Shown piece after piece: positions 54,682 to 64,000 of a DNA stretch of 64,000 bases. The DNA lies in contig QCQE01000002.1 in NCBI GenBank assembly GCA_003212275.1, positions 116,362 through 180,361 of the forward strand. Direction: 5' to 3'. The DNA is from Pelagibacteraceae bacterium AG-447-N18. GTDB taxonomy: Bacteria > Pseudomonadota > Alphaproteobacteria > Pelagibacterales > Pelagibacteraceae. Each line of letters begins with the position of its first letter. The stretch's first letter is position 1. The position numbers were made by a program, and so were the translations under genes. Below the pieces are notes generated by a model that saw only the letters and a program-made list of their open reading frames with translations, was not told where the DNA came from and did no database searches.

Positions 54682-56360
54682 TGGACTCTAAAAATACAAT
54701 AGCAGCTATAGCTTTATCATCTGCTGTAATTGTTTTATGGGCATTATTCTTTGTTCCAGAAAAATCAACAGTAGATCAAAATATTGTTGAAAAAAAAAAA
54801 ATTGAACAAAGCGGTGATGCACCAAGTTTAGAACAAAAGGAAACACAAATTACAATTTCACGAGATGATGCATTAAAACAAAGTGAAAGAATTCAATTTG
54901 AAAATGAAAATATTATAGGTTCAATATCATTAAAAGGTGCATCAATAGATGATTTAACTTTCAAGAATTATAAAGTAACACTTGATAATGAAAAAAGGGT
55001 AACTTTATTGGGACCTCGAAATATTAAAGAAGGATATCTAATAGATAGTGGTTTTGTTACTTCTGATAAGAATGTTGATGTTCCTAACTCAGATACAATT
55101 TGGTCAATAGAAGGTAACAACAAACTCACAGACGGGTCTCCAATAAAACTATCATGGTCCAACGAACAGGGCCTAAAATTTGAAAAAATAATATCATTAG
55201 ATGATAAATACCTTTTTACAGTTAAACAAAAAATAATTAATGAGAGTAATAATAAATATGATTTTTACTCATACGGACAAATAATAAGAAATGAAATTCC
55301 AGAAATAATTGACTTTTTAATTCTTCATGAAGGACTCATTGCAACTTTAGATGATGAATTAATAGAGGAGGATTATGATGATATTCAAGAAAAGAAGTTT
55401 ACTAAAGTAGCAAATAAAGGGTGGTTAGGGATAAGTGATAAATATTGGATTACTTCCTTAATACCACCAAAAGATAAAGAGTTTAAAACAACATTCGACT
55501 ATAAAAATAAATTTAGAGCAAATTTTATTTCTACAGATCCTTTGGCATTAAATGAAAAAAGTTCAATTGAAGAGGAATTACAAATTATCGTTGCTGCAAA
55601 AAGAGTGGATGTGATAGACGGATATGCTGAAAAACTCAATATAGATAAATTTGATTTAGTTATTGATTGGGGATTTTTATACTTCATAACCAAACCTCTA
55701 TTTTATGGAATTGATTATTTCTTTAAACTACTTGGAAACTATGGTTTGGCAATTATAGCTATCACTATTTGTATTCGTTTAGTTTTTTTTCCATTGGCTA
55801 ATTTCTCATTTAAAAGCATGGCAAAAATGAAAGTTCTTCAACCAGAAATGGTTCGTTTAAAAGAGCTGCACAAAAATGATAAAATGAAACTTCAACAAGA
55901 AATGATGGCTCTTTACAAAAAGGAAAAAGTAAACCCTATGTCAGGTTGTTTGCCAATTCTTGTTCAAATACCTGTATTTTTTGCATTATATAAAGTTTTG
56001 TTTGTCACTATTGAAATGAGACAAATGCCATTCTTTGGATGGATTCATGATTTAAGTGAGAGAGATCCTACAAGTATATTTAATATTTTTGGTTTATTAC
56101 CCTACGACGTTCCAAGTTTCTTGGTTATTGGAGCTTGGCCAGTAGCAATGGGAGTTTCGATGTGGGTGCAACAAAAATTAAATCCCGCACCTACTGATCC
56201 AATGCAGGCTAAAATTTTTGCTTTCTTCCCTCTTTTCTTAACTGTAATACTCGCACCATTTCCAAGTGGGTTAGTTATTTACTGGACCGTTAATAATATT
56301 TTAACAATGGCTCAGCAAGTATTTATTATGAGAAGAACAACAGTCAAAACGACAACCTAA
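54681..56360 (+). CDS. yidC: Membrane protein insertase YidC
   Basis: A 559-residue insertase. It has an N-terminal helix (residues about 5-25) and a large periplasmic beta domain to about residue 330. The conserved helices follow, containing LFFPLANFSFKSMAKMKVLQPEM and 'NPMSGCLPILVQIPVFFALYKVL' (split family core). It ends with AQQVFIMRR. It inserts membrane proteins with or without Sec. The usual downstream engB gene is absent here; argB follows. Confidence 0.96.
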   Translation: MDSKNTIAAIALSSAVIVLWALFFVPEKSTVDQNIVEKKKIEQSGDAPSLEQKETQITISRDDALKQSERIQFENENIIGSISLKGASIDDLTFKNYKVTLDNEKRVTLLGPRNIKEGYLIDSGFVTSDKNVDVPNSDTIWSIEGNNKLTDGSPIKLSWSNEQGLKFEKIISLDDKYLFTVKQKIINESNNKYDFYSYGQIIRNEIPEIIDFLILHEGLIATLDDELIEEDYDDIQEKKFTKVANKGWLGISDKYWITSLIPPKDKEFKTTFDYKNKFRANFISTDPLALNEKSSIEEELQIIVAAKRVDVIDGYAEKLNIDKFDLVIDWGFLYFITKPLFYGIDYFFKLLGNYGLAIIAITICIRLVFFPLANFSFKSMAKMKVLQPEMVRLKELHKNDKMKLQQEMMALYKKEKVNPMSGCLPILVQIPVFFALYKVLFVTIEMRQMPFFGWIHDLSERDPTSIFNIFGLLPYDVPSFLVIGAWPVAMGVSMWVQQKLNPAPTDPMQAKIFAFFPLFLTVILAPFPSGLVIYWTVNNILTMAQQVFIMRRTTVKTTT

Positions 56361-56381
56361 ATTTTAATTTAAAATTAATTA

Positions 56382-57230
56382 ATGGACTTAAAAAAAATTC
56401 TTCCTGAAAATGGACCTCCAATAAACGAGGTTAACAAATATATAGAAAAATACAAAAATGACTTGATTGTTATTAAATATGGAGGAAATGTTTTAATTGA
56501 TAGAAATATCTTTGATAATTTTATTACTGATTTAAGTATTTTGAATAAATTAGGTCTTTCAGTGATTGTAGTTCATGGTGGAGGTCCAAGGATCAAGAGA
56601 GAATTAGATAAATCTAATATTCAATCAAAATTTATAAGAGGGCTAAGAGTCACTGATGAGAAAATTATAAACATTGTTGAGTCAGTGTTAATAGATTTTA
56701 ACAATGACATAGTAAGCTCTTTGGACAAAAAAAATACAAAAGCAGTCTCCATTCACACTAAAAAAGATAATATTATTGAGGTCGTACCAGAGGCAAAAGA
56801 ACTGGGTTTTGTTGGTCTACCAAATAAGATTAATAACGATATTTTATTGGATATAATTCAACAAAATAAAATACCGATTGTTTCACCATTAGGCTTAGAT
56901 AAAAACAATCAAACACATAATATTAATGGTGATACTGCGGCAATGGCTGTAGCCAAATCTGTTAAATCTAGGAGATTGCTATTGATGACAAATGTTGATG
57001 GTGTTTTAAATAAAGAAAAAAAACTTATAGATGAAATATCCTCATCCGAAATATTAGAGATGGTAAAAGATGAGACAATTACTGAAGGAATGATACCCAA
57101 AATAAATGCTTGTCTAGATGCTGTTAATAATGGAGTTACAGCAGCAGGTATAATTAATGGTACAAAACAGCATTCTTGTTTATGGGAAATTTTCTCAGAC
57201 AAGGGATCAGGAACATTAATAAGAAAATGA
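56382..57230 (+). CDS. argB: Acetylglutamate kinase
   Basis: A 282-residue amino-acid kinase, second step of arginine synthesis. The phosphate loop is IKYGGNVLI, and VVHGGGPRIKRELDK binds N-acetylglutamate. The C-terminal TEGMIPKINACLDAVNNGV fits. Its stop overlaps the ATG of the HAD gene (ATGA). Confidence 0.95.
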   Translation: MDLKKILPENGPPINEVNKYIEKYKNDLIVIKYGGNVLIDRNIFDNFITDLSILNKLGLSVIVVHGGGPRIKRELDKSNIQSKFIRGLRVTDEKIINIVESVLIDFNNDIVSSLDKKNTKAVSIHTKKDNIIEVVPEAKELGFVGLPNKINNDILLDIIQQNKIPIVSPLGLDKNNQTHNINGDTAAMAVAKSVKSRRLLLMTNVDGVLNKEKKLIDEISSSEILEMVKDETITEGMIPKINACLDAVNNGVTAAGIINGTKQHSCLWEIFSDKGSGTLIRK

Positions 57231-57916
57231 ACTTAAAAGAAAAAAAATATTTGCTACTTGATCTTGATGGTGTTTGTTATGGAAAGCACAATAACTATTC
57301 TTTAGAGCGTGTATTTGGTCAAGTTTCAAAAAGGATGACTCAATTTATATCTGAAAAACTTAAAATTGATAAAGATAAAGCTAAAGAATTACAAACAAAT
57401 TATTTCTATAAATATAATACATCATTAAGAGGATTAATGGTCCATAATGGAATATCACCAGATGAATTTTTATCTTACGTCCATGAAATTGATTTATCAT
57501 TTATGAAAGAAGATAAAATTATGAGAAATGAGCTTAAACAATTAGATATGGAAAAATTTATCTTCACCAATGGTAGTGCTGAACATGCTGCTAATATTTT
57601 AACTCACTTGGGTGTGTATGATTTATTTGGAAGAGATAAGGTTTTTGATATTAAAGACGCTGGTTATGTACCTAAACCAGAAGCAGAAACCTTCGACTTA
57701 ATGGTAAAAAAATTTGGTATAAATCCAAAAGAGACTATTTACATTGAAGATATAGCTAAAAATTTAAGTATAGGACATGAACGAGGTTGTACAACCGTTT
57801 GGTTAATTAATGATGAGCATTTTGGAAAAATGGATGCAGACAAAGATTTTATTTCACACAAAATTGAAAATCTGTCTTTATTTCTAAAAGAAATAAGGCT
57901 ATTAAAAAGTAATTAA
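57227..57916 (+). CDS. HAD-family pyrimidine 5'-nucleotidase-like phosphatase
   Basis: A 229-residue HAD hydrolase beginning [19 protein letters not shown]. Motif I is DLDG, motif II FTNGS, motif III Lys in [10 protein letters not shown], and motif IV EDIAKN. It resembles the SDT1/pyrimidine 5'-nucleotidase group. I chose the ATG at 57227 overlapping the argB stop. This gene between argB and dapD is common in alphaproteobacteria. Substrate inferred. Confidence 0.85.
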   Translation: MNLKEKKYLLLDLDGVCYGKHNNYSLERVFGQVSKRMTQFISEKLKIDKDKAKELQTNYFYKYNTSLRGLMVHNGISPDEFLSYVHEIDLSFMKEDKIMRNELKQLDMEKFIFTNGSAEHAANILTHLGVYDLFGRDKVFDIKDAGYVPKPEAETFDLMVKKFGINPKETIYIEDIAKNLSIGHERGCTTVWLINDEHFGKMDADKDFISHKIENLSLFLKEIRLLKSN

Positions 57917-57918
57917 TT

Positions 57919-58746
57919 ATGTCTTTAGAAAAAATAATCAATGATGCTTGGGAAAATAAAGATCAGGTAAACCAAAATTCTGATCAAAATTTAAAAGATG
58001 CTATTAACCAAGTAATTGCTGATTTAGATAGTGGTAAATCAAGAGTTGCCGAGAAAATAAATGGAGAATGGGTAACTCATCAGCACCTTAAGAAAGCTAT
58101 AATGTTAAGTTTTAGAATTTACCCGATGGAAAATTTAAATGGTCCTTATAGTAGTTGGTACGATAAATCACATTTATTGAAAGGTAAAACTGCAGGATGG
58201 ACCAAAGCTGATCATGAAAAAGCTGGTTTTAGAATGGTTCCGAACTCACCAGTAAGAAAAGGTTCATTTGTCGGAAAAAATGCTGTTCTTATGCCATGTT
58301 ACGTAAACATTGGAGCATATATTGACGAAGGAACAATGATAGATACTTTTGCAAGAGCTGGTAGTTGTTGTCAGATAGGTAAGAATTGCCATATTTCTGC
58401 AGGTTCGGGTGTTGGCGGAGTTTTAGAGCCCGCGCAAGCTCTACCAACAATCATAGAGGATAATGTATTTCTTGGAGCGATGTCTGAGGTAGTTGAGGGC
58501 GTAATTGTTGGAGAAGGTTCAGTTTTAAGTATGGGTATGTATATTGGTCAATCAACTAAAATAGTTGAAAGAAAAACTGGAAAAATTACTTATGGTAAAA
58601 TACCACCTTATTCAGTTGTAGTTCCAGGCTCGTTGCCTGATAAAAATAATTCTTCCGCACCCTCATTGTATTGTGCAGTAATAATTAAACAAGTTGATGA
58701 AAAAACAAGATCTAAAACTTCGATTAACGACCTCTTAAGAGACTAA
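57919..58746 (+). CDS. dapD: 2,3,4,5-tetrahydropyridine-2,6-dicarboxylate N-succinyltransferase
   Basis: A 275-residue left-handed beta-helix acyltransferase of the succinylase lysine/diaminopimelate route. [21 protein letters not shown] and [20 protein letters not shown] are hexapeptide-repeat coils. It is followed 2 nt later by dapE, the matching desuccinylase. Confidence 0.96.
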   Translation: MSLEKIINDAWENKDQVNQNSDQNLKDAINQVIADLDSGKSRVAEKINGEWVTHQHLKKAIMLSFRIYPMENLNGPYSSWYDKSHLLKGKTAGWTKADHEKAGFRMVPNSPVRKGSFVGKNAVLMPCYVNIGAYIDEGTMIDTFARAGSCCQIGKNCHISAGSGVGGVLEPAQALPTIIEDNVFLGAMSEVVEGVIVGEGSVLSMGMYIGQSTKIVERKTGKITYGKIPPYSVVVPGSLPDKNNSSAPSLYCAVIIKQVDEKTRSKTSINDLLRD

Positions 58747-58748
58747 AA

Positions 58749-59906
58749 ATGAAAACTTTAAATGAGTTAAAATTAGCTAAAGAGCTAATCAGATTTCCTT
58801 CCATCACTCCAATTGATGCGGGAGTAATGAAATTTTTAGAAAAAAAATTAAAAAAACTTGGTTTCAAAACAAAAATTTTAGAATTCAAGGAAAAAGGATT
58901 TCAGCCAGTGAAAAACTTATATGCTAGATTAGGATCTAAGGAGCCAAATTTTATGTTTGCCGGACATGTCGATATTGTCCCTCCAGGAAACATTAAGGAT
59001 TGGACAATAAATCCATTCAAACCATCTATCAAAAAAGGCCATTTAATTGGAAGAGGTGCAAATGATATGAAAAGCTCTGTTGCAGCTTTTGTGTCTGCTG
59101 TAAGCACTTTTTTATCAAAAAATAGAAAATTCAATGGATCAATAAGTTTACTTATTACCGGTGATGAAGAAGGTGATGCAGTAAATGGCACCAAAAAAGT
59201 TGTAGATTATTTAAAAAAAAGGAAAGAAAAAATTAACTTTTGTCTTGTTGGTGAACCAACAAATCCAAATAAATTAGGCGAAATGATAAAGATTGGACGT
59301 AGGGGTAGTTTAACTGGTAAATTAAATATTTTTGGTCAGCAAGGCCATGTTGCATATCCTCATAGAGCTAATAATCCCTCAACTATAATTGTAAAAATTT
59401 TAAAAGAATTAAAAGATATTAAATTTGATAGAGGATCAAAAAACTTCCAACCTACAAACTTAGAGGTTACAAAAATAAATATAAATAATAACGCTGATAA
59501 TGTTATCCCGGCTATGGCTGAGGCAACATTTAATATAAGGTTTAATAATAAACATTCGTCAAATTCTATTAAAAATAGACTTAATAAACTTTTTAAAAAA
59601 GTAACCAAGAAAAATAAATCAAAATTTAAAATTGATTATAGAGTTTCAGGCGAGGCATTTCTAACAAAGCCGAACGAAACAACGCACATGATACAAAATA
59701 TCATAAAAAAAATTACCAAAATTAAACCAAAGCTATCTACTACAGGTGGAACCTCAGATTTAAGATTCATAAGAAAAATATCACCTGGATTAGAATTTGG
59801 GCTTGTTGGAAAAACAATGCATAAAGTTGATGAAGCTGTATCTTTAAAAGATCTGAAAAATCTTAAGAAAATTTATGAAAACATTTTAATAAATTATTTT
59901 AAATGA
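58749..59906 (+). CDS. dapE: Succinyl-diaminopimelate desuccinylase
   Basis: A 385-residue M20 metalloenzyme. Metal ligands lie in FAGHVDIVPPG, GRGANDMKSSVAA and TGDEEGDAVNGT, with VGEPTNPNKLGEMIKIGRRG following. It cleaves succinyl-DAP to LL-DAP. Overlaps the next gene by 4 nt. Confidence 0.96.
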   Translation: MKTLNELKLAKELIRFPSITPIDAGVMKFLEKKLKKLGFKTKILEFKEKGFQPVKNLYARLGSKEPNFMFAGHVDIVPPGNIKDWTINPFKPSIKKGHLIGRGANDMKSSVAAFVSAVSTFLSKNRKFNGSISLLITGDEEGDAVNGTKKVVDYLKKRKEKINFCLVGEPTNPNKLGEMIKIGRRGSLTGKLNIFGQQGHVAYPHRANNPSTIIVKILKELKDIKFDRGSKNFQPTNLEVTKININNNADNVIPAMAEATFNIRFNNKHSSNSIKNRLNKLFKKVTKKNKSKFKIDYRVSGEAFLTKPNETTHMIQNIIKKITKIKPKLSTTGGTSDLRFIRKISPGLEFGLVGKTMHKVDEAVSLKDLKNLKKIYENILINYFK

Positions 59907-60826
59907 AAACAGCGATCATAAATTCTGACTCCTATGAGAAACATAACACTGGCGATGGTCATCCTGAGCAACCTAAAAGAGTAATTGCTATAAAAGAAAA
60001 ATTACAAAAAAGAAGAGACCTAATCTGGGATAAGCCAGATAATGTTCCTGATGATATATTGTCTATGACACATTCAAAAGACTATATAAATAATTTAAAA
60101 GACTCTTTTCCTCAAAAAGGCCTTAAGTTTCTAGATGGCGATACTGTTGTATCGCCCGAAAGTAAAAAAGCAGTTTTTGATGCTGCAGGCTCAACAATAA
60201 GTGCAATAGATGGAATAGAGAGTAATCAATATAAAAATGCATTCTGTTTGGCTAGACCCCCTGGGCACCATGCTGAAAAAAATAAAGCTATGGGATTTTG
60301 TTGTATATCAAACGCGGGAGTAGCAACAAACTATTTAGTGTCAAAATATAAATACAAAAGAATTGCCTGTGTAGATTTTGACGTGCACTGGGGTAATGGA
60401 AATTATGATGTCATGCGAAATAATAAAAATTCATTATATATTTCTACACATCAATATCCTTTTTATCCTGGGGGTGGAACAGATAAAGATAAAGGAGACT
60501 TTAATAATTCATTGAATATCCCTTTGCCCGCTGGGACGAACTCAGAAGAATACTTTAATGCATTTGATAGGGTGTTAGAAAGATTAGTTCAATATAAACC
60601 AGATTTTCTCATATTTTCAGCAGGTTTTGATGCACATAAAGATGATCCATTAGCCCAATTTCAACTTAGTTCAAAAGATTTTTATGAAATTACTAGAAGA
60701 ACATTAGCAGCTACCAATAAATTTACTGCAGGTAAAGTTGTTTCTATACTTGAAGGTGGATATGATTTAAATGCTTTAGCAGAAAGCGCTAACGAACATG
60801 TTAATGCATTGGTAGAATTCAATTGA
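59903..60826 (+). CDS. Histone deacetylase family protein
   Basis: A 307-residue arginase-fold amidohydrolase. Catalytic features include RPPGHHAEKNKAMGFC with tandem His, VDFDVHWGNG with the zinc Asp-x-His, and FSAGFDAHKDDPLAQ with the second zinc Asp. All zinc residues are kept, so it should be active. Bacterial homologues act on acetylated lysines, polyamines or small amides. It overlaps dapE by 4 nt and precedes a SET-domain gene by 30 nt. Substrate unknown. Confidence 0.9.
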   Translation: MKTAIINSDSYEKHNTGDGHPEQPKRVIAIKEKLQKRRDLIWDKPDNVPDDILSMTHSKDYINNLKDSFPQKGLKFLDGDTVVSPESKKAVFDAAGSTISAIDGIESNQYKNAFCLARPPGHHAEKNKAMGFCCISNAGVATNYLVSKYKYKRIACVDFDVHWGNGNYDVMRNNKNSLYISTHQYPFYPGGGTDKDKGDFNNSLNIPLPAGTNSEEYFNAFDRVLERLVQYKPDFLIFSAGFDAHKDDPLAQFQLSSKDFYEITRRTLAATNKFTAGKVVSILEGGYDLNALAESANEHVNALVEFN

Positions 60827-60856
60827 TAAATATCTAGCCCATCATAAATCGACTAC

Positions 60857-61351
60857 ATGAAACTATACAAAATAAGAAAATCAAAAATTGATAATAAAGG
60901 TCGTGGACTTTATGCTACTAAAAATATCAAAGAAGGTACAAAAATTATTAATTACTTAGGAAAAATAATTACAAATAAAGAAGTTGAAGAGTCAGACAAA
61001 TATGACAATAAAAAACCTATTTATCTATTTACTCTAAATAAAAGATTTACTTTGGACGGTGATTTTTCATTTAATATTGCTGGATTAGTTAATCATAGTT
61101 GCAATGCTAACGCCAGGTATGATGGTAAGGGTTTAAAAATTTGGATAACAGCTGATAGAGATATTAAGAAAGGCGAAGAGATAACTTGTGATTATGGTTT
61201 TAGTTTTGATAAAGAAGATTACAAGCAGTTTCCTTGTAAATGTAAATCAAAAAATTGTTGTGGTTTTATAATTCGTGAGGAAAGTAGATGGCGAATAAAC
61301 CGTAAATTTGCGATGAGTAATAAAAAAAAATTAATAAATAACTCTCGTTAA
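60857..61351 (+). CDS. SET-domain protein lysine methyltransferase
   Basis: A 164-residue SET protein. GRGLYATKNIKEGTKIINYLG is the N-SET segment. GLVNHSCNANARY is the pseudoknot motif and EEITCDYGF holds the catalytic Tyr. A post-SET cysteine cluster (CKCKSKNCCG) follows. Substrate and cofactor features are intact, so it should methylate a protein lysine. It follows the deacetylase-like gene. Its end overlaps the convergent truA by 21 nt. Confidence 0.9.
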   Translation: MKLYKIRKSKIDNKGRGLYATKNIKEGTKIINYLGKIITNKEVEESDKYDNKKPIYLFTLNKRFTLDGDFSFNIAGLVNHSCNANARYDGKGLKIWITADRDIKKGEEITCDYGFSFDKEDYKQFPCKCKSKNCCGFIIREESRWRINRKFAMSNKKKLINNSR

Positions 61352-62071
61352 ATAGAGACCTTGAGGTGGTGCAGGTGGAGCACATAATTCTCTTTTTTTA
61401 GACTGCATTACATTTACAAATCTTTTTAATGTCCATTTTTCTTCCCCAACATATTTTAAACAACCAACCATAGACCGGACTTGTTGTTGTAAGAAAGATT
61501 GAGATCTGAATTCTATTTCAATCTTATTTTTTATATATCTAATTTTTACAGATTTCATAGTCTTTATTGGACTTTTGGCCCTACAACTCGATTTTCTAAA
61601 AGTACTGAAATCTTTAGTACCAATCAATTTTCTTGCAGCACTTTTCATCAATTTTAAATCAAGATTTTTTATAATATGCCAGCCTCTATTTTTATCTAAA
61701 ACCGGTCCACTAATCCGATTAATAATCACATAATTATAAATTCTCATTTTAGCTGAAAATCTGGCATGAAAATTATTACCTCTTTTTGTAATTTTAAGTA
61801 TTGCTATTCCATCTTTATTTAAAAAATGATTGATTGATTTTAAAAATCTATCAAATTTTACAATCTTATTTTTACAATCAAAATGTGCTGACTGTTCTTT
61901 GGCATGTACACCAACATCTAATCTTCCAGCTCCATATATTATGATTTTTTCTTTTAAAAGTTTTGAAATTTTCTCTTGTAATAATCCCTGAACAGTTTTT
62001 CCTTTTTTTTGAATTTGCCACCCCCTAAAATTAGTGCCCTCATATTCAATTAAGATCTGATACCTAAACAT
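61331..62071 (-). CDS. truA: tRNA pseudouridine synthase A
   Basis: A 246-residue TruA modifying positions 38-40 of tRNA anticodon arms. The catalytic aspartate is in GAGRLDVGVHAKEQSAHFD (family RTDxGVHA, here RLDVGVHA). It overlaps fmt by 8 nt in the def-fmt-truA operon. Confidence 0.94.
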   Translation of the reverse strand: MFRYQILIEYEGTNFRGWQIQKKGKTVQGLLQEKISKLLKEKIIIYGAGRLDVGVHAKEQSAHFDCKNKIVKFDRFLKSINHFLNKDGIAILKITKRGNNFHARFSAKMRIYNYVIINRISGPVLDKNRGWHIIKNLDLKLMKSAARKLIGTKDFSTFRKSSCRAKSPIKTMKSVKIRYIKNKIEIEFRSQSFLQQQVRSMVGCLKYVGEEKWTLKRFVNVMQSKKRELCAPPAPPQGLYLTRVIY

Positions 62072-62996
62072 TTGATAACTTTGAGCCCTTTTTAATTTGA
62101 GAGCCCAACATGAATTCGCTAATTTTTTGCGGTCTTTTTCCTTGTCTTTGAATTTCGAGAATCTTAATAGATTGGTTGTTATTACATGCTACTTCTAACT
62201 GATTTGAAATAATTTCTCCTAATTGACCTATGCCATTACCAATTTCGGCTTTCAAAATTTTATATCTTTCGCCATTAAAACTAAAAGAAGCACCTGGGGA
62301 GGGAAATAATCCATTTATTTTTCCAATAATTTTAGAGGCATCCTCGTCCCAATTAATCTGTGACTCCTCTTTATCGATTTTTTTTGCATAAGTTGCTTTT
62401 GAATGATCTTGATCAATAAACTTCGCCTTATCTTCAAGTATATCATCCACATTATCTAAGATTTTTTCAGCAGCTAAAGCGGATAGTTTTTCTGAAATTT
62501 CTTGAGCATTTTGGTTTTGATCTATTTTGATTTTATAAATATTACTAACTGGTCCGCTATCCAATTCTTTTTTGATCTTCATAATACTTATGCCAGTTTC
62601 TGGATCTAAATTCATAATTGATCTCTGGATCGGCGCTGCCCCTCGCCAACTAGGAAGGATTGAGGCATGAATATTTACAAAACCTTTTTTGGTTAAGTTT
62701 AAAAAATTTTCAGGAATAATTTGTCCATATGCACACACTATTGCAAGATCGGCATTTAACTCTTTTAAAAATTCATACTCCTCTTGATTATCCTTAAGTG
62801 TCTTAGGTGTTCTATAATCTATATTTAAAGTTTCAGAGATACCCTGAATTGGACTCTTGTTAATTTTTTGTCCTCTGTGAGATTTTTGCGGTGGTTGAGT
62901 AAAAACCACAGAAATATTATAACCATTTTGATATAGAGATTTTAAAATAGGGACACAAAATATTGGTGTACCCATAAAGATAATCTTATTTGCCAT
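62064..62996 (-). CDS. fmt: Methionyl-tRNA formyltransferase
   Basis: A 310-residue enzyme formylating initiator Met-tRNA. IIFMGTPIFCVPILKSL and NIHASILPSWRGAAPIQRSI hold the formyl-folate site with Asn-His, and the C-terminal domain is present. It lies between def and truA. Confidence 0.95.
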   Translation of the reverse strand: MANKIIFMGTPIFCVPILKSLYQNGYNISVVFTQPPQKSHRGQKINKSPIQGISETLNIDYRTPKTLKDNQEEYEFLKELNADLAIVCAYGQIIPENFLNLTKKGFVNIHASILPSWRGAAPIQRSIMNLDPETGISIMKIKKELDSGPVSNIYKIKIDQNQNAQEISEKLSALAAEKILDNVDDILEDKAKFIDQDHSKATYAKKIDKEESQINWDEDASKIIGKINGLFPSPGASFSFNGERYKILKAEIGNGIGQLGEIISNQLEVACNNNQSIKILEIQRQGKRPQKISEFMLGSQIKKGSKLSNV

Positions 62997-62998
62997 CT

Positions 62999-63520
62999 TT
63001 AAACTACTATTCTGTCTGGATTTTTTTTAATTTTTGAAATTTTTTTTATAATAAAATCTTTCTTTAATTTTGATAAATGATCAATAATTAATTTTCCATC
63101 CAAATGATTTATTTCATGTTGAACACAAGTAGATAAAAGTCCATCACATTTAAGATTTTTCTTCTCTCCCTTTTCATTGATATATTCCACCTCACAAATT
63201 TTTGGTCTCTCAATTTCAATAAAAGTTTCAGGTATTGATAGACAACCTTCTTCGTACACCGATGTCTCTTCGCTTAAGTTTTTTATTACAGGATTGATTA
63301 ATGCAATTGGTTGATTTTCTTCATCCTTATTTGAAACATCAACAACTAAAACTCTTTTTAGTATACCTATTTGAACTGCAGCAAGGCCAATTCCCTTGGA
63401 ATGGTACATTGTTTCAAATAAGTCCTCAATTAATTTTTTTTCATTAATTCCAACTTTTTCAATTGGATCAGAAATTTTTTTTAATATTTCATCTGGAACA
63501 GTAACAATTTCTTTAAGCAT
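62999..63520 (-). CDS. def: Peptide deformylase
   Basis: A 173-residue metalloprotease removing N-formyl groups from new proteins. All three motifs are present: GIGLAAVQIG, EEGCLSIP with the metal Cys, and QHEINHLDGKL with both metal His and the catalytic Glu. It is 2 nt upstream of fmt, its functional partner. Confidence 0.96.
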   Translation of the reverse strand: MLKEIVTVPDEILKKISDPIEKVGINEKKLIEDLFETMYHSKGIGLAAVQIGILKRVLVVDVSNKDEENQPIALINPVIKNLSEETSVYEEGCLSIPETFIEIERPKICEVEYINEKGEKKNLKCDGLLSTCVQHEINHLDGKLIIDHLSKLKKDFIIKKISKIKKNPDRIVV

Positions 63521-63541
63521 AATAAATAATTAAACTAATTT

Positions 63542-64000
63542 TTAAACTTTTAAAGGAAGAACTTTAAGCAATATCTTATTTCTCATCCAATCAATATTAA
63601 GCTTATTGAGAGCTGTGATTATAAAATAAATTGTATCCTCATCTATCCTGTCAATTTCATCTTGTCCAATCACTTCAGCTATTCTTAAAAGTGCTAAACC
63701 GGTTTCACTATTATTAATCATAATTTGTATATCTGTGGGGATTTCATTTTCATCAATCTGATACAAATCATCGTATTTTTCTGAAATTTTAATTCCATCA
63801 TATCTTAAAGACTCTAAAAATATGATATCTTTTTTAGATAGAAAATATTTTTTGTTTTTTTTTATCTTTTTTAAAAAATTATTTGTGTCTTTAGAAATTT
63901 TGGAACTAGCATAATCACCGTTAAAGTAATTAATTAGTTTTGATTGATGCATTATATCATTATTAAACTTAATTTTTTTATCATCATCCTTTTCAATTTG
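63542..64000 (-). CDS. Conserved hypothetical protein, C-terminal part (open at window edge)
   Basis: The frame stays open to the right edge, so the gene starts outside the window. The visible 152 residues end with a family-like segment, ALLRIAEVIGQDEIDRIDEDT followed by LNKLNIDWMRNKILLKVLPL. I recognise this C-terminal pattern as an alphaproteobacterial hypothetical but cannot name it. An internal ATG at 63952 is a possible but less likely start. It lies 21 nt upstream of def. Confidence 0.6.
   Translation of the reverse strand, partial: QIEKDDDKKIKFNNDIMHQSKLINYFNGDYASSKISKDTNNFLKKIKKNKKYFLSKKDIIFLESLRYDGIKISEKYDDLYQIDENEIPTDIQIMINNSETGLALLRIAEVIGQDEIDRIDEDTIYFIITALNKLNIDWMRNKILLKVLPLKV

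Overview
The window is a compact, very AT-rich alphaproteobacterial chromosome segment. It is most likely from the SAR11 clade (Pelagibacterales, 'Candidatus Pelagibacter'-like). The basis is the strong A/T bias, mostly overlapping or abutting genes, one 16S-tRNA-Ile-tRNA-Ala-23S operon, and alphaproteobacterial markers and gene orders: GcrA, DUF4167, DUF1178, DUF2948, the cmk-rpsA-ihfB-...-trpFBA-accD-folC-trxA run, rpmH-rnpA-yidD-yidC-argB, and hisS-hisZ-hisG. All calls were made by reading the sequence; no database search was run.

Layout. 1-2.8 kb: rRNA operon on the minus strand (23S cut by the left edge), with an inverted repeat around 16S that should form the processing stem. 2.9-24 kb: housekeeping genes: a cell-wall peptidase; the lysC-ispG-prfA-prmC-DUF4167 operon; ubiG; argJ; secA; accA; malate synthase; dnaX-ybaB-recR preceded by a very small SRP RNA; pheA-kdsB; a membrane-anchored cytochrome c; argD-argF. 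24.5-38.7 kb: gcrA, an RNase D-like exonuclease, an LPS block (kdsD-lptC-lptB), then aroA-cmk-rpsA-ihfB-pyrF-trpF-trpB-trpA-accD-folC with trxA convergent. 38.7-45.1 kb: DNA repair genes (ExoI, a PD-(D/E)XK exonuclease, RmuC), then an accessory module: a Bsp6I-like restriction enzyme, a second candidate nuclease, a C5 cytosine methyltransferase and an EVE-like protein. 45.1-53 kb: hisS-hisZ-hisG, and murA-DUF2948-hisD-infA-tRNA-Phe-cspA. Just upstream is a 66-aa/33-aa/dcd run. 53-64 kb: tRNA-Thr, a TVP38-like membrane protein, rpmH-rnpA-yidD-yidC, argB-HAD-dapD-dapE, a histone-deacetylase-like gene beside a SET-domain gene, and def-fmt-truA.

The most striking observation is a 74-nt tRNA-His-like cloverleaf (48209-48282, minus) ending 4 nt before the hisS start codon. 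It keeps a 7-bp acceptor stem, a GTG anticodon loop, A73 and CCA. It lacks the D-loop GG and the T-loop TTC needed for a normal tRNA elbow, and its 3' acceptor strand contains the likely hisS ribosome-binding site. I interpret it as a tRNA mimic through which HisRS could control hisS-hisZ-hisG translation. Other points worth checking: a TrpB with several substituted active-site positions beside a divergent TrpF, a cytidylate kinase without its Walker A lysine, an AccA with a C-terminal membrane segment, the restriction-modification/EVE module, and the deacetylase/SET pair.
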